Assembly: GCA_003342895.1 (NCBI GenBank)
Contig: PTFA01000091.1
Location: 3,544,660 to 3,608,659, forward strand
Direction of reading: 5' to 3'
Source: Casuarius casuarius
Lineage: Eukaryota; Chordata; Aves; Casuariiformes; Casuariidae
DNA: 64,000 nucleotides
Under the pieces are notes generated by a model. That model worked only from the letters and a program-made list of their open reading frames with translations. It had not been told where the DNA came from and made no database searches. Both the position numbers and the translations under genes were made by a program. Positions 63,546 through 64,000 of this stretch are shown here, in pieces (position 1 is the first letter of the stretch; every line of letters begins with the position of its first letter).

Positions 63546-64000
63546 TATTCTGTTGTAGAATAAGAGCTAAATCAAGGCTTCAGTGACAAATGATGAAACT
63601 GAAAAAATAAACTTTGGTGTCAAAGTTCACTTAAGCTGGGGGCTATGCAAATATTCTCACAAAAGGCAAAGCATACAGGGAACGAGTTAAATAAACTACC
63701 CAGCAGNTGTCCCACTGCTTTCAGGCACTGGTTCCCGTGACTCCATGAGCAGCACAGAACTGAAAATATTTACTAATCACTGTTAGAATGATTTAACCAC
63801 ATTCAGCTGTGATTCTTTAAGAGAAATCTTACTGACATGATTTTTTATATGAAGAAAATCTACTCTCCGTTTCACCAACAAGTATTTTTTTTTTTAACTT
63901 TCAGGGACTCTGAGCCAGTAGCATGAAGACATTTCTTGTTCGTAGATATTCNGGGAGAAGTCAGTGACACAAACAAAAGCAGCAAGAGCAGGGGAGCAGC

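Larger units (their letters stand above)
35501..64000. other. Gene-free region upstream of ADRA1A
   Basis: About 28 kb without a recognisable exon on either strand. It contains a CR1 LINE 3' end and an MIR-like copy in succession at 38402-38820, other MIR-like remnants, two related repeat copies at 61.3 and 62.6 kb, an A-rich tract at 53968-54015, and candidate regulatory motifs at 41435, 49132 and 56780. Open frames are short (at most 141 codons) and carry no family signature. Distal enhancers of ADRA1A or unannotated long non-coding RNAs could lie here, but sequence alone does not show them. Confidence 0.6.

Noticed and set aside
1..64000. CRISPR array, operon-like cluster, tRNA, rRNA or snRNA gene
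   Set aside because: No regularly spaced repeats, no linked bacterial-type genes, and no tRNA B-box or snRNA motif was found by eye; the DNA is plainly vertebrate.

Overview
This window is vertebrate nuclear DNA, AT-rich and almost wholly non-coding, with one recognisable protein-coding gene. That gene is ADRA1A, the alpha-1A adrenergic receptor. It lies on the minus strand as two coding exons (exon 1 at 33543-34425, exon 2 at 20291-20811) separated by a 12,731-bp intron with canonical splice sites. Joined, the exons give an uninterrupted 467-residue seven-helix receptor. It carries every hallmark residue of the alpha-1 family, and its intron sits at the position typical of alpha-1 receptor genes, between helix 6 and extracellular loop 3.

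The repeats point to a sauropsid, more like a crocodilian or turtle than a bird. There is an old CR1 LINE 3' end whose tail resembles non-avian CR1. Several worn MIR/CORE-SINE copies are present, some with the tail seen in reptile genomes. Several short remnants resemble the 'fragment with a central near-palindrome' repeats common in turtle and crocodile DNA. Species assignment is inference, and a bird is not excluded.

Layout. Positions 1-18.8 kb lie downstream of ADRA1A and hold only old repeats, simple repeats and one good CTCF-like motif. Positions 18.8-20.3 kb are the probable 3' UTR, with several AATAAA-type candidates on the minus strand. Exon 2, the large intron (with a GC-rich, TATA-containing block at 30.48-30.94 kb that may be a retroelement) and exon 1 follow. 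From 34.45 to 64 kb is the 5' flank and upstream desert, with MIR and CR1 remnants, a perfect DR1 nuclear-receptor motif and two minus-strand CTCF-like motifs. No RNA gene, CRISPR array, operon-like system or second gene was recognised. In mammals DPYSL2 lies beyond the 3' end of ADRA1A and STMN4 beyond its 5' side, but neither is visible here.

No new biological system is evident. The points most worth checking are regulatory: an overlapping upstream ORF at the receptor start, a splice donor that itself encodes Lys-stop, convergent CTCF-like motifs flanking the gene, and the unclassified TATA-containing repeat block in the intron.
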